Assembly (NCBI GenBank): GCA_018064425.1
Contig: JAGHVF010000049.1
Span: 1-59,180, forward strand
Direction of reading: 5' to 3'
DNA: 59,180 nucleotides
Source of the DNA: Candidatus Colinaster equi
Lineage (GTDB): Bacteria; Bacillota; Clostridia; Lachnospirales; Lachnospiraceae
Both the position numbers and the translations under genes were made by a program. The notes under the pieces are model-generated. The model worked only from the letters and a program-made list of their open reading frames with translations, ran no database searches and was not told the origin of the DNA. Below are positions 18,682 through 26,886 of this stretch, piece by piece. Each line of letters starts with the position of its first letter. Positions within the stretch are counted from its first letter, which is position 1.

Positions 18682-20415
18682 ATGCAGAATAGTTCATCCG
18701 ATAATAATTATCAAATCGGCCTGCTTAATGCAATGAATTCAAGATTGATGAAAGATGACGGGATTTTCAGACTTCTCATTGAGAAGTCTGGAGATGCCTT
18801 TGCATACTATGATTTTGCGTCTCGTAAAACTGATTGCTTAGGCAATTGGGAACATTTCTTTGGATTTGCATCAGATCAATATGTTTCTATTTCCCAGATT
18901 ATGGATATGGTGGAAGAACGGTATTGTGCCGAATTATATGAATGTTTAATGCTGGAGCGCAGAGGCAAGGAAAAGGAAGTTCTTGAATTTAAACTTGCAG
19001 GTAAAGATGTTTGGGTAGAACTTGAGACATGCGTAATTTATGACAATGATAAAAATCCCACACAGAAGACATATTGTTTCAGAGATATCACAAAGTATCG
19101 TATGATGCATGATGAACTGTCATTCATGGCATATTATGATACACTGACGGGCTTGCTTAATCGTAATTTCTTTGTAAGAAGCCTTGAAGAAATGATTGAT
19201 AAAGCTGAAAAGGAAAAATGTGTCGTTAGTGTGCTGTTTATTGATATTGATGATTTCAGAAGAATCAATGATGGCATGGGAATGTTAATCGGAGATGAGG
19301 TTGTCAGAAAATTCGGTACTATGTTACGCGAATATTCAAGTGACAACGTGATTGTTTCACATTTTAACGGTGATATTTTCTGCATAGGAATATATGATCC
19401 GTGTGGAGTCAGAAGCGTAAATAATATTCTTGATTCAATAAAACAGAGATTAGGCGAGCCGATTGAACTCTCAAACGGAGCAGAAGTTAATATTACTGTG
19501 TGCGTTGGAGTATCCGAATATCCGGAGGCGAGTGTTGAAGCTGTTGAACTCATTAATCTTGCAGAGATTGTTATGTTTAAAGCCAAGCATAGAGGCAAGA
19601 ATCAGATTCAGTACTTTGATCAGCCGATTATTCAGGAGTTTATTGATAAGGTTGAGATTGAACAAAAAATGGAGAAAGCCATTAAGAACGGTAGGTTCTT
19701 TATGTGCTATCAACCGCAGTATGATACTGTCACACAGAAACTTCGTGGAATTGAAGCACTGGTTCGTTGGAAGGATGAAGACGGCAATATAATCAGCCCC
19801 GGTAAGTTTATTCCGATAGCTGAGAAAAACGGTGCTATTCTTCAACTTGGTGAATTTATTATTGAAAAGAGTTTGTCGGATTATTCAAAGTGGATTGAAA
19901 AATACGGACAGAAAGATATTATTCTTTCCATTAATATTTCGGCAATACAGTTTAAGACAAAGAATTTTGTTAATTACATTATTTCAATGATAAAGAAATA
20001 TGAAGTTCCGCCTACCAATGTTGAACTTGAGATAACAGAATCCGTATTTATTGATGATATGGAAGATATTGTCAGCAAAATGAATGTTTTGAGAGATATC
20101 GGAATAAGATTTTCTATGGATGATTTCGGTACCGGTTTTTCTTCTCTTTCATATCTTAGAAGATTGCCGATTGATACGCTTAAAATTGACAAATCATTTG
20201 TTGATACGGTAGTTACGGATGGTCCTACAAGGACAATCGCCGAGGCAATTATTGAATTAAGTAAGAAATTGGGATTTGATACAATTGCGGAAGGCGTTGA
20301 ACAAGAGGTCCAATACAGCTTATTGAAAAATATTGGTTGTGAAAATATACAGGGGTACTTTTTCGGTAAACCAATGTTTGTTGAGGATATAGATAAGCTA
20401 TATAAAGAAAATTAA
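18682..20415 (+). CDS. PAS-GGDEF-EAL protein, probable c-di-GMP phosphodiesterase
   Basis: The 577-residue cytoplasmic signalling protein has a PAS-like domain (about 20-135, ending in CFRDITKYR), a GGDEF domain (about 145-310) and an EAL domain (about 325-575). The GGDEF signature is degenerate (NGDIF, 229-233), so cyclase activity is unlikely. The EAL domain keeps EALVRW, NISAIQF, ELEITES, DDFGTGFSSL, LKIDKSFV, AEGVE and QGYFFGKP, the metal and catalytic residues of active phosphodiesterases. I infer c-di-GMP hydrolysis gated by the PAS and GGDEF domains. It begins 29 bases after asd and is followed 27 bases later by an unrelated ATPase. Confidence 0.9.
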   Translation: MQNSSSDNNYQIGLLNAMNSRLMKDDGIFRLLIEKSGDAFAYYDFASRKTDCLGNWEHFFGFASDQYVSISQIMDMVEERYCAELYECLMLERRGKEKEVLEFKLAGKDVWVELETCVIYDNDKNPTQKTYCFRDITKYRMMHDELSFMAYYDTLTGLLNRNFFVRSLEEMIDKAEKEKCVVSVLFIDIDDFRRINDGMGMLIGDEVVRKFGTMLREYSSDNVIVSHFNGDIFCIGIYDPCGVRSVNNILDSIKQRLGEPIELSNGAEVNITVCVGVSEYPEASVEAVELINLAEIVMFKAKHRGKNQIQYFDQPIIQEFIDKVEIEQKMEKAIKNGRFFMCYQPQYDTVTQKLRGIEALVRWKDEDGNIISPGKFIPIAEKNGAILQLGEFIIEKSLSDYSKWIEKYGQKDIILSINISAIQFKTKNFVNYIISMIKKYEVPPTNVELEITESVFIDDMEDIVSKMNVLRDIGIRFSMDDFGTGFSSLSYLRRLPIDTLKIDKSFVDTVVTDGPTRTIAEAIIELSKKLGFDTIAEGVEQEVQYSLLKNIGCENIQGYFFGKPMFVEDIDKLYKEN

Positions 20416-20441
20416 AACGGGGAAATTGAGGAGACGGCAAA

Positions 20442-21809
20442 ATGTTGATCGGCAGAGATTCCGAGATAAATGTATTAAATGAGTATAAGAGACGTAGCGG
20501 CAATCAGGTCATGATAATGTATGGTCTGAAGGGGGTTGGAAAGACTACGTTAACAAGAGAATTCTTAAAGGATGTTGAAGACAGCCTTTTCTTTGAATGC
20601 AAACAGCTTTTTGAAAGAGAGCAGTTGTATCACTGGGCAAATATCGGTGAAAGAAAAATCGATTTGCCAAAATATCCTTCTTTTACGGATTTGTTTTCGG
20701 CAATAGATGATTATTATGTCGATTCGGAAAGCAAGAATATTTTGGTTTTTGATGAGTTCCAGTATTTACTCAAATATTCCAATGAATTTACAAATGCATT
20801 ATTTGATTTCCTGGCTAATTCCGAGAAAAAGTATTTTGTTATTTTGATCAGTTCGTCAATTGAATGGGTTGAGAACAGTATGGTCAAGAAGATAGGTCAG
20901 CGTGCAAGGGGAATAACAGGCTTTTTCAAGGTGAAAGAACTGACATTTTCGGATTTTAGAACATATTTTAATCATTTCAGATATGATGAGTGCATTAACG
21001 GATATGCAATACTTGGCGGAATTCCTAAACTTTGGAGATATTTTGACAAAGAGATGGGACTCAAGGATAACATTATTAAAAATATTTTGGATGAAAATGC
21101 ACCGTTGCTTACTTATGGTGAGGATTTTGTTGCTGACGAGCTTCGAGAGACAAGTGTTTACAATACAATACTCTGTTCGATTGCAGGCGGCATGAAGAAG
21201 CTCAATGATTTGTTTGCACACACCGAGTTTTCTCGTGCCAAAATAAGCGTTTATATTAAGAATCTTATGGAGCTTGGTTTTGTGTGCAAGGCCTTTTCTG
21301 TTGATACAGAGGGAAGAAGCAACACGAAAAAGGGCGTATATGATATTTGTTGTAATTTCGTGGATTTTTCATACAGATTTTTGTATCCGTATAAAGAGGA
21401 ATTGCAATATAAAGATTCGGTTACTTTTTTCAATGAGCATATTAAGCCTAATTTAACGGAATACACATCAAGATATTTCCCGCTTATTTGTAAGGAGTAC
21501 CTTGATACGCAGAATTCGTTCTCGAATCTGCCGATAAAGTATGAGCGAATCGGTTCTTGGATTGGTAAAGCGGGCACAATTGATTTTGTTTGCAGAGATG
21601 CGAATAATCATATTCTTATTGCATTGTGTAATTGGGAAAAACCGATGATGAGATTTGATGATTATGAATGGCTTATTTATTGCGCAAAGCAGGCTAAGAT
21701 TAAGCCGGATTATGTATATCTTTTCTCTGCCGGAGGATTTGACGAACAACTTAATTTTGCGGTTAGCAGCAAGAAGAATATCAAGCTTATTTCACTTGAT
21801 GAGTTGTAA
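20442..21809 (+). CDS. Archaeal-type ATPase with DUF234 C-terminal domain
   Basis: This 455-residue P-loop protein belongs to the family pairing an archaeal-type ATPase with DUF234, which has no settled function. Walker A is GLKGVGKTT (about 28-36) and Walker B is NILVFDEFQY (about 100). A winged-helix region follows (about 215-285, LMELGFV). The C-terminal region resembles a restriction-endonuclease fold: TIDFV keeps the Asp, but the usual GECKW is ALCNWE, so nuclease activity is doubtful. It is 19 bases upstream of topB, so the two are probably co-transcribed. The family is often found in mobile or accessory DNA, but nothing else here marks an element. Confidence 0.8.
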   Translation: MLIGRDSEINVLNEYKRRSGNQVMIMYGLKGVGKTTLTREFLKDVEDSLFFECKQLFEREQLYHWANIGERKIDLPKYPSFTDLFSAIDDYYVDSESKNILVFDEFQYLLKYSNEFTNALFDFLANSEKKYFVILISSSIEWVENSMVKKIGQRARGITGFFKVKELTFSDFRTYFNHFRYDECINGYAILGGIPKLWRYFDKEMGLKDNIIKNILDENAPLLTYGEDFVADELRETSVYNTILCSIAGGMKKLNDLFAHTEFSRAKISVYIKNLMELGFVCKAFSVDTEGRSNTKKGVYDICCNFVDFSYRFLYPYKEELQYKDSVTFFNEHIKPNLTEYTSRYFPLICKEYLDTQNSFSNLPIKYERIGSWIGKAGTIDFVCRDANNHILIALCNWEKPMMRFDDYEWLIYCAKQAKIKPDYVYLFSAGGFDEQLNFAVSSKKNIKLISLDEL

Positions 21810-21828
21810 TATTAGTAGTTGGTAATAT

Positions 21829-23868
21829 ATGGGTAAGAAATTGATAATTACCGAGAAACCAAGTGTGGCAAGAGAATTTGCCAAGGCAATCGGTGAAAAT
21901 ACAAAACAATATGACGGATATATTGAGTCACAGAATTATATAATAACATGGTGCGTCGGCCATCTTGTGACAATGTGTTATCCGGATGCATATGATGAAG
22001 CTTACAAAAAGTGGAGTCTAGACACAATTCCTTTTATCCCGTCTGAATATAAGTATGAAGTAATTGATAATGTCCGTAAGCAGTTCGAGATAATAAAAAG
22101 ACTGTTTCATAGAGAGGACGTTGATGTTATTTACAATGCCGGGGATTCCGGAAGAGAAGGAGAATATATTCAGCGTCTGGTCAAACAAGAGGCGGGATGT
22201 AATCCAAATGCAATATGGAAAAGAGTGTGGATTGATTCGCAGACAGAGGATGAAATCCGCCGTGGTATAAATGAAGCAAAAGACATGACGTTTTACGATA
22301 ATTTGTCTGAAGCAGCTTATTTGAGAGCGAAAGAAGACTACCTGATGGGTATTAATTTTTCCAGAGCGCTTACTCTCAAATTCGGATGGCCGCTTAAAAC
22401 ATTTTTAGGCGCGGACAAATCCGTAATAGCGGTCGGCCGTGTTATGACGTGTGTTCAGGGTATGGTTGTTAACAGAGAGAGAGAAATACGCAACTTTGAG
22501 AAGACACCGTTTTACAAGCTTCAGGCACAATTTGGGTATGATGGTGCAACTTATATCGGTGAATGGAAAAGGACAGAAGAGAGTTCTTATAAAGATACAA
22601 CAAGATTGTATAAGGATAGCGGCTTTTTGAATGAGGCTGATGCCAAAGCACATATTGCATCATTATCCGAATATGATACGGCAGTTATTGAAAAGGTTGA
22701 AAAAAGTAAGGTAACAAAGAATCCACCGCTTTTATATAATCTTGCGGAATTGCAAAATGATTGTTCAAAACTTTTCAAAATCAGTCCGGCAGATACATTG
22801 AAAATTGCACAGGAATTGTATGAAAAGAAGATGACGACTTATCCCAGAACAGACGCCAGATTTTTGTCGACGGCAGTTGCCAAGGAAATCACGCGTAACT
22901 TACGCGGAATTGGCGATATTGCGGCAATGAAACCGTTTGTTAATGAAATATTGGAAGGTGATGCAGTTAAAAAACTTGCAAAGTCAAAATATGTTAATGA
23001 TAAGAAGATAACCGATCATTATGCAATTATTCCGACCGGTCAGGGATTAGCCAATTACGCGTCGTTGAGTGTTGATGCAAAGAAAGTTTATGAAATCATT
23101 GTAAGAAGATTTCTTGGGATTTTTTATCCGGCAGCAATATATCAAAAGATTACGCTTGAGACCAAACTCGGCACAGAGAGTTTCTTTTCAAATTATAAGA
23201 CTTTAGCATCGGAAGGCTACCTTAAAGTCATGCATTATTCATTTGCTACCGATAAGCAGTCAGCTGACAAAGGTGTCGTTTCCGAAAACGGTGTAGCAGG
23301 AAAAGAGATGGCTTCGGAAGATGAACTGGAGCAAAATGCCGATGAGAAACTTGAAAAGCTAATCGGGACAATGAAAAAAGGTATAAGTGTAAAGCTTATT
23401 GAGATTTCTGTTAAAGAAGGCGTGAAGTCACCTCCTAAGAGATATAATTCCGGAAGCATAATTTTGGCAATGGAAAATGCGGGACAACTTATTGAAGATG
23501 AAGAACTTAGGGCGCAAATTAAAGGTAGCGGAATAGGTACTTCCGCAACAAGAGCTGAAATTTTAAGTAAGCTAATCAATAACGGATATCTTGCATTGAA
23601 TAAAAAAACGCAGATAATTACACCGACATTGTTGGGCGAACTGATTTATGAAATAGTCAACGGAGCAATTAAGCCGTTGCTTGATCCCAAATTGACTGCC
23701 AGTTGGGAAAAAGGTCTGACAGGTGTTGCCGATGGCGAAATTTCATCTGATGAGTATTTGCGTAAATTAAATGATTTTGTGGAAAGACGAACCAATTATG
23801 TAAAGAAGCAGTGGATAGATAATTCGATTCTTGATAAAAAATTTGAAGAAGTTAAGAAGAATTATTAA
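21829..23868 (+). CDS. topB: DNA topoisomerase III (type IA)
   Basis: This ATP-independent enzyme passes single strands and decatenates DNA. The 679-residue protein has an N-terminal TOPRIM domain (ITEKPSVAREFAKAIG; AGDSGREGEYI) and the active-site Tyr in MTTYPRTDARFLS. The late domain has SGIGTSATRAEIL, a typical topoisomerase III sequence. The C-terminus ends without cysteine-rich zinc ribbons. Such genes occur both on chromosomes and on conjugative elements; no relaxase or integrase is near. An insertion rich in Glu, Lys and Ala (about residues 480-520) has no obvious counterpart in my memory of the family. Confidence 0.93.
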   Translation: MGKKLIITEKPSVAREFAKAIGENTKQYDGYIESQNYIITWCVGHLVTMCYPDAYDEAYKKWSLDTIPFIPSEYKYEVIDNVRKQFEIIKRLFHREDVDVIYNAGDSGREGEYIQRLVKQEAGCNPNAIWKRVWIDSQTEDEIRRGINEAKDMTFYDNLSEAAYLRAKEDYLMGINFSRALTLKFGWPLKTFLGADKSVIAVGRVMTCVQGMVVNREREIRNFEKTPFYKLQAQFGYDGATYIGEWKRTEESSYKDTTRLYKDSGFLNEADAKAHIASLSEYDTAVIEKVEKSKVTKNPPLLYNLAELQNDCSKLFKISPADTLKIAQELYEKKMTTYPRTDARFLSTAVAKEITRNLRGIGDIAAMKPFVNEILEGDAVKKLAKSKYVNDKKITDHYAIIPTGQGLANYASLSVDAKKVYEIIVRRFLGIFYPAAIYQKITLETKLGTESFFSNYKTLASEGYLKVMHYSFATDKQSADKGVVSENGVAGKEMASEDELEQNADEKLEKLIGTMKKGISVKLIEISVKEGVKSPPKRYNSGSIILAMENAGQLIEDEELRAQIKGSGIGTSATRAEILSKLINNGYLALNKKTQIITPTLLGELIYEIVNGAIKPLLDPKLTASWEKGLTGVADGEISSDEYLRKLNDFVERRTNYVKKQWIDNSILDKKFEEVKKNY

Positions 23869-23898
23869 TGCATCTTGTATACGTGAGACTTAGAATTG

Positions 23899-23907
23899 TG
23901 ATATACT
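23899..23907 (+). promoter_or_regulatory. Extended -10 promoter for the hexapeptide-repeat gene
   Basis: TGATATACT (TGn plus TATACT) lies 13 bases before the Shine-Dalgarno site. A TTGTAT at 23875-23880 is too far for a normal -35, but extended -10 elements can act without one. Confidence 0.5.
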
Positions 23908-23919
23908 AGACTGGAAACT

Positions 23920-23963
23920 GGAGGAAGTATCACATTATACGCAAAATCAAAAATTTGTGATAC
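23920..23963 (+). promoter_or_regulatory. Shine-Dalgarno plus bridging hairpin
   Basis: A strong site, GGAGGAAG (23920-23927), is 46 bases from the only credible ATG (23974). Between them GTATCACA (23927-23934) pairs with TGTGATAC (23956-23963). Folding this stem would leave about 10 bases between the site and the start codon. A third related half-site, TGTGATA, is at 23898-23904. Confidence 0.55.
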
Positions 23964-23973
23964 GAATAAATTA

Positions 23974-24645
23974 ATGGCAAATATGAAGATTGATGATTTG
24001 TATACTTTAGATGAGACGATTGCAAAAGCAATTTTTGACGGAGTGACCTATCCGTGGGAGGTTTTACCAAAGATAAAAGATTTCATTATTAAACTTGGTG
24101 AAAGTCTTCCGGCTGACAAATATGAGAAGAGAGGCGAGAATATATGGATAGCCAAGAGCGCTACGGTATTTGATTCGGCGTATATCAACGGTCCGTGTAT
24201 TATCGATGAAGAAGCAGAAGTCAGACAGTGTGCTTTTATCAGAGGCAATGCAATTGTGGGAAAGAACTGTGTTGTCGGAAACAGTACCGAACTTAAGAAT
24301 GTTATTTTATTTAATAATGTTCAGGTACCTCATTATAATTATGTCGGTGACAGTGTGTTGGGTTACAAATCACATATGGGTGCAGGATCGATTACATCAA
24401 ATGTAAAGAGTGATAAGACATTGGTGGTTGTTAAGGCATCGGATGAACAGATTGAGACAGGACTTAAAAAGTTCGGAGCAATGCTTGGTGATTTTGTTGA
24501 GGTTGGTTGTAATTCCGTACTTAATCCGGGAACGGTTATTGGAAAACATACCAATATTTATCCTACAAGTTGCGTAAGGGGATTTATTCCTGCAAATCAC
24601 ATATTTAAGAATGAAGAGAAGATTGTTGAGAAGACTGAGCAGTAG
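23974..24645 (+). CDS. GlmU-like left-handed beta-helix acyltransferase/nucleotidyltransferase homologue
   Basis: The 223-residue protein is a hexapeptide-repeat protein related to the C-terminal half of GlmU and similar sugar-nucleotide enzymes. It has an N-terminal helical segment (1-60) and repeated turns such as IWIAKSATVF, AFIRGNAIVGKNCVVGNSTELKNVIL and GYKSHMGAGSITSN. The C-terminal half has NPGTVIGKHTNIYPTSCVRG. The pyrophosphorylase domain of full-length GlmU is absent, so a true UDP-GlcNAc pyrophosphorylase role is unlikely. ATG 23974 has no adjacent ribosome site; see the upstream hairpin. The substrate cannot be deduced. Confidence 0.8.
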   Translation: MANMKIDDLYTLDETIAKAIFDGVTYPWEVLPKIKDFIIKLGESLPADKYEKRGENIWIAKSATVFDSAYINGPCIIDEEAEVRQCAFIRGNAIVGKNCVVGNSTELKNVILFNNVQVPHYNYVGDSVLGYKSHMGAGSITSNVKSDKTLVVVKASDEQIETGLKKFGAMLGDFVEVGCNSVLNPGTVIGKHTNIYPTSCVRGFIPANHIFKNEEKIVEKTEQ

Positions 24646-24665
24646 TTTGGCGGAGGGGTACGCAT

Positions 24666-26099
24666 ATGAAATACTACGAATTTCTTGATAATGAAGAAGA
24701 GAACATCATTAAACGTGCGATAGAAGAAGGAGATAATACAGGACTTCTTCATAGCATTCTTGTATTTAATATTGACAATTTTGTAGTAGTTAATGAGATG
24801 TTCGGAAGAACAACGGGGGATAAGGTTTTAAATACCGTTTGTGAGAATATGAAAAAGGTATTCCGCGGAACAGACGTAATTGTTAAGCTAAGGGGAGATG
24901 AATTCGTTGTTTTTAATCAAAACATTGCGGAACTTAGTAATGTCGAACTGTTGGCTTACAAATTACTTAGAATGATTTCGGGGATATGTGTAAAAGATTC
25001 GTTTAACCTCACGGCGTCTGTTGGTATTGCAATGTATCCGTTTCATGGTACCGAATATTCCGAGTTGAAAAACAAGGCATATCAGGCGATGTACAGAGCA
25101 AAAGCTAATGGTAGGAACAGTTATAGATTATATGAATCTGCAAGAACGAAAGCTTTATATCATGATTATGTATATAACAAAGACAAATATATAGCTTCGG
25201 GTACTGACGATTACTTTACTTTTGGAGCTAAGAAAAGCTATTTTGATTTGTGTTCATCGATGTTTCATGAAGATAAAGATTTCTTCTCTGCCATAACATC
25301 AATACTTGAGATAAGTTGTATCTATCTTGGCTTTTCACGTGGCTATGTATATACAAAGCAGGACGTGGATGATGAAAAGAGAGAAAAACTTATATATGCC
25401 AATTCGGGATTTGAATATGGTAAAGAGAGTGAGACTCTAAAAGCTCTTAAAGAGGATATGATATGCAGATTGTCGGAACGTTTCCATTCACTTGCCGTTG
25501 TTAATGTGGATGATGAGACTATGGATGAAGAGGTCACTGCTTTTATGGATGCGCAGGGAATAATCCAATTGCTTTATTTCCCGATTTTGAGCGATGGAAA
25601 AGTTACTGCACATTTGGTATTAGAGAATATGTCGGGTGAGAAGTTAGAATTTTCGACTGATGAGATAGCTCATTACAACGAAGAGATGCGCTCGATACAA
25701 ATATATTTTTATCATTGCTATGATAAGAAGAATAACAAAGAAAATCTTGCCAAGCTTGAGCTTTTTGATAATTTGGATGCATGTGTCTATATTGTTGATA
25801 CGGATACGCATATTATCGAATATGAGAATCGTAAGGCCATGGAGATGGAATCGGAATCATGTCTTGGGTTACGATGCTATGATGTATTATGTAATAAGCA
25901 ACAGGAATGTGAGGAATGTCCGCTTAAAAACATGGATAGAAATGATGCACATGCGAATGCAAGTAACGAATCCTTCAATTTTGCATCAAGAAGTTGGGCA
26001 AAGAATTTGTTCTCTTGGCTTGATCCGGCTACGAATGAGGGTAAGGCCTTGTTAATAAGTGTTGATATTAATGATTATTTTGGTATTTTAAAGGATTGA
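24666..26099 (+). CDS. GGDEF diguanylate cyclase-like protein with C-terminal Cys-rich PAS domain
   Basis: The 477-residue signalling protein has its GGDEF domain at the N-terminus (about 25-155). The active-site signature is RGDEF (76-80), and a full allosteric I-site RGTD is at 67-70, so product inhibition is likely if the enzyme is active. A middle region (about 190-365) looks like a GAF domain. The C-terminal PAS-like segment (about 370-477) contains a cluster of cysteines (RCYDVLCN, then ECEECPL) that could bind metal or respond to redox. It follows the hexapeptide protein after 20 bases. Sensor placed after cyclase is the reverse of the usual order. Confidence 0.87.
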   Translation: MKYYEFLDNEEENIIKRAIEEGDNTGLLHSILVFNIDNFVVVNEMFGRTTGDKVLNTVCENMKKVFRGTDVIVKLRGDEFVVFNQNIAELSNVELLAYKLLRMISGICVKDSFNLTASVGIAMYPFHGTEYSELKNKAYQAMYRAKANGRNSYRLYESARTKALYHDYVYNKDKYIASGTDDYFTFGAKKSYFDLCSSMFHEDKDFFSAITSILEISCIYLGFSRGYVYTKQDVDDEKREKLIYANSGFEYGKESETLKALKEDMICRLSERFHSLAVVNVDDETMDEEVTAFMDAQGIIQLLYFPILSDGKVTAHLVLENMSGEKLEFSTDEIAHYNEEMRSIQIYFYHCYDKKNNKENLAKLELFDNLDACVYIVDTDTHIIEYENRKAMEMESESCLGLRCYDVLCNKQQECEECPLKNMDRNDAHANASNESFNFASRSWAKNLFSWLDPATNEGKALLISVDINDYFGILKD

Positions 26100-26114
26100 T
26101 TTTTTGGCGACTTT

Positions 26115-26146
26115 GTGAGAAAATTCTCACTGGTTAATAAATTAAC
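26115..26146. promoter_or_regulatory. Two adjacent dyads upstream of the NifU-like gene
   Basis: GTGAGAA/TTCTCAC (26115-26121/26124-26130) is followed at once by GTTAAT/ATTAAC (26133-26138/26141-26146). Between them lies TGGTTAATA, a possible extended -10, so the dyads would straddle the promoter as operators. There is no T-run, so this is not a standard terminator. Confidence 0.5.
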
Positions 26147-26167
26147 TATTCGAAAGGAGTTATACAC

Positions 26168-26872
26168 ATGATTTATTCAAAAGAAGTTGAAGAAATGTGC
26201 CCCGTAAAGCAGGGTGTGCATCATGGTTGTGCACCAATCCCTGAAGAAGCTAAGTGGGTTAAAGCAAAAGAGGTTAAGGATATTTCCGGTTATACACACG
26301 GTGTTGGCTGGTGTGCACCTCAGCAGGGAGCATGTAAGTTGTCTTTGAATGTTAAAGACGGTATTATTCAGGAGGCTTTAGTTGAGACACTCGGATGTTC
26401 AGGTATGACACATTCTGCAGCTATGGCAGCTGAGATTCTTCCGGGTCTTACTGTTATGGAAGCACTTAATACAGACCTTGTTTGTGATGCAATTAACACA
26501 GCAATGAGAGAGTTGTTCCTTCAGATCGTTTATGGTCGTTCTCAGTCTGCATTCTCTGAGGATGGTCTTGCAATCGGTGCAGGTCTTGAGGACCTTGGTA
26601 AGGGAACACGTACTATGACAGGTACAACATACGGTACTCTTGCAAAGGGACCTAGATACCTTGAACTTACAGATGGTTATATTACAGGTATTGCTCTTGA
26701 TGAGAATGATGAGATTATCGGTTACAAGTATGTTAACTTTGGTAAGATGATGGACTTCATCAAGAAGGGTGACGATGCTAATACTGCTCTTGAAAAGGCT
26801 TCAGGTCAGTACGGACGTGTACAGGATGCAGTTAAGGTTATTGATCCAAGAACTGACAAGGAAGTTAAATAA
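26168..26872 (+). CDS. NifU-like iron-sulfur cluster scaffold protein
   Basis: The 234-residue protein contains a NifU_N-like core (about residues 45-150): CKLSLNVKDGIIQEALVETLGCSGMTH in outline, then ILPGLTVMEAL. Cysteines near the N-terminus (CPVKQGVHHGC, GWCAPQQGAC) could hold a cluster. It has an extra C-terminal region compared with IscU. A strong AAAGGAG precedes the start. It is followed after 14 bases by the GGGtGRT gene, a pairing I recall from clostridia. Codon use is biased towards GGT, GTT, CGT, CTT and ACA, suggesting high expression. Its client is unknown. Confidence 0.8.
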   Translation: MIYSKEVEEMCPVKQGVHHGCAPIPEEAKWVKAKEVKDISGYTHGVGWCAPQQGACKLSLNVKDGIIQEALVETLGCSGMTHSAAMAAEILPGLTVMEALNTDLVCDAINTAMRELFLQIVYGRSQSAFSEDGLAIGAGLEDLGKGTRTMTGTTYGTLAKGPRYLELTDGYITGIALDENDEIIGYKYVNFGKMMDFIKKGDDANTALEKASGQYGRVQDAVKVIDPRTDKEVK

Positions 26873-26886
26873 GGAGGAGAGAGACA

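Noticed and set aside
21829-23868. topB as proof of an integrated conjugative element
   Set aside because: No relaxase, integrase, type IV secretion gene or flanking repeats are visible, and base and codon use look like the neighbours.
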